The notes beneath the pieces are model-generated. The model was not told where the DNA came from. It ran no database searches and saw only the letters and a program-made list of their open reading frames with translations. Source: Kineosporia mesophila (lineage in GTDB: Bacteria; Actinomycetota; Actinomycetes; Actinomycetales; Kineosporiaceae). From it: 64,000 bases of DNA. Location of the stretch: NCBI RefSeq assembly GCF_021129235.1, contig NZ_JAJOMA010000019.1:62001-126000 (forward strand), written 5' to 3'. Positions 63,902 to 64,000 of this stretch are shown here, one piece after another (position 1 is the first letter of the stretch; every line of letters begins with the position of its first letter). A program made the translations under genes and the position numbers.

Positions 63902-64000
63902 CTCAACGGTCACGCCAGCACCTTCGTGGCCGAGGCCTGCGAATACTACGAGACCCTCTCCCACCATCTTCCTGAAGCCTGTATCACCATGACCGGCGAC
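63902..64000 (+). pseudogene. MurC-like gene, part after the IS element
   Basis: The reading LNGHASTFVAEACEYYETL and ACITMTGD continues the frame of 62107-62594 and runs off the right edge. It shows that the insertion is recent enough to leave both halves in register. Confidence 0.75.

Overview
The window is high-GC DNA with GTG and TTG starts, GTGA and TGATG gene overlaps, an Xre/DUF5753 plus DUF397 locus, ESX-type small proteins and a dnaE of about 1,180 codons. Together these point to the chromosome of a mycelial or Kineosporia-like actinomycete; the genus cannot be fixed from the sequence alone.

Positions 1-29.5 kb look like a defence and conflict island. On the minus strand lies a giant AAA ATPase that runs off the left edge (1-5725), preceded by a tightly coupled four-gene ESX/WXG100-type operon (8948 to 6222). 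Divergent from it is a plus-strand operon with overlapping genes: a winged-helix protein, a two-P-loop protein with a HerA-like C-terminal ATPase, and a PIN-like nuclease (9185-14164), followed by a 416-aa unknown. I cannot assign this triad to a named defence system, and it is the best candidate here for something undescribed. Next come a frameshifted paralogue of the ESX-operon membrane protein, a class II-like Fic protein, an HNH nuclease with a possible EVE/PUA-like N-terminus, a small unknown, and a fused SF1 helicase-coiled coil-PLD nuclease resembling type II Mokosh. An AT-richer segment with Xre/DUF5753, DUF397 and a truncated Xre gene follows, then a secreted DUF6055-type metalloprotease. 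The island ends at tRNA-Glu(CTC) and tRNA-Asp(GTC).

Positions 29.7-36.5 kb hold a SWIM/SNF2 helicase and a zinc-ribbon protein between two decayed secreted-protein genes. Positions 36.6-42 kb carry a complete peptide/nickel-type ABC importer operon (two permeases, a lipoprotein receptor and a double ATPase). Positions 42-52 kb are a metabolic and regulatory stretch: histidine phosphatase, a DUF2399/Toprim-like protein, a RibD-type reductase, patatin, SnoaL-like, aldo/keto reductase, MarR, alpha/beta hydrolase, NmrA-like, a degenerate inositol-monophosphatase-like protein and LysR. Positions 52-60 kb contain core genes (dnaE with a coupled DUF6300 gene), a secreted S53 protease, a lipoprotein and a Ca2+/H+ antiporter. 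The right end carries truncated ricin-lectin and aldo/keto reductase genes and a MurC-like gene split by an IS630-family element.

Two themes run across genes. First, several loci are deletion scars in which the surviving parts of two genes have been joined (SDR/TetR, ricin lectin/aldo-keto reductase, PAP2/SDR). Second, there are long perfect or near-perfect palindromes in two families: a pair of 54-bp palindromes that differ only by compensated substitutions, and a set of CGTGATC-ended inverted repeats, two of which sit between convergent genes.
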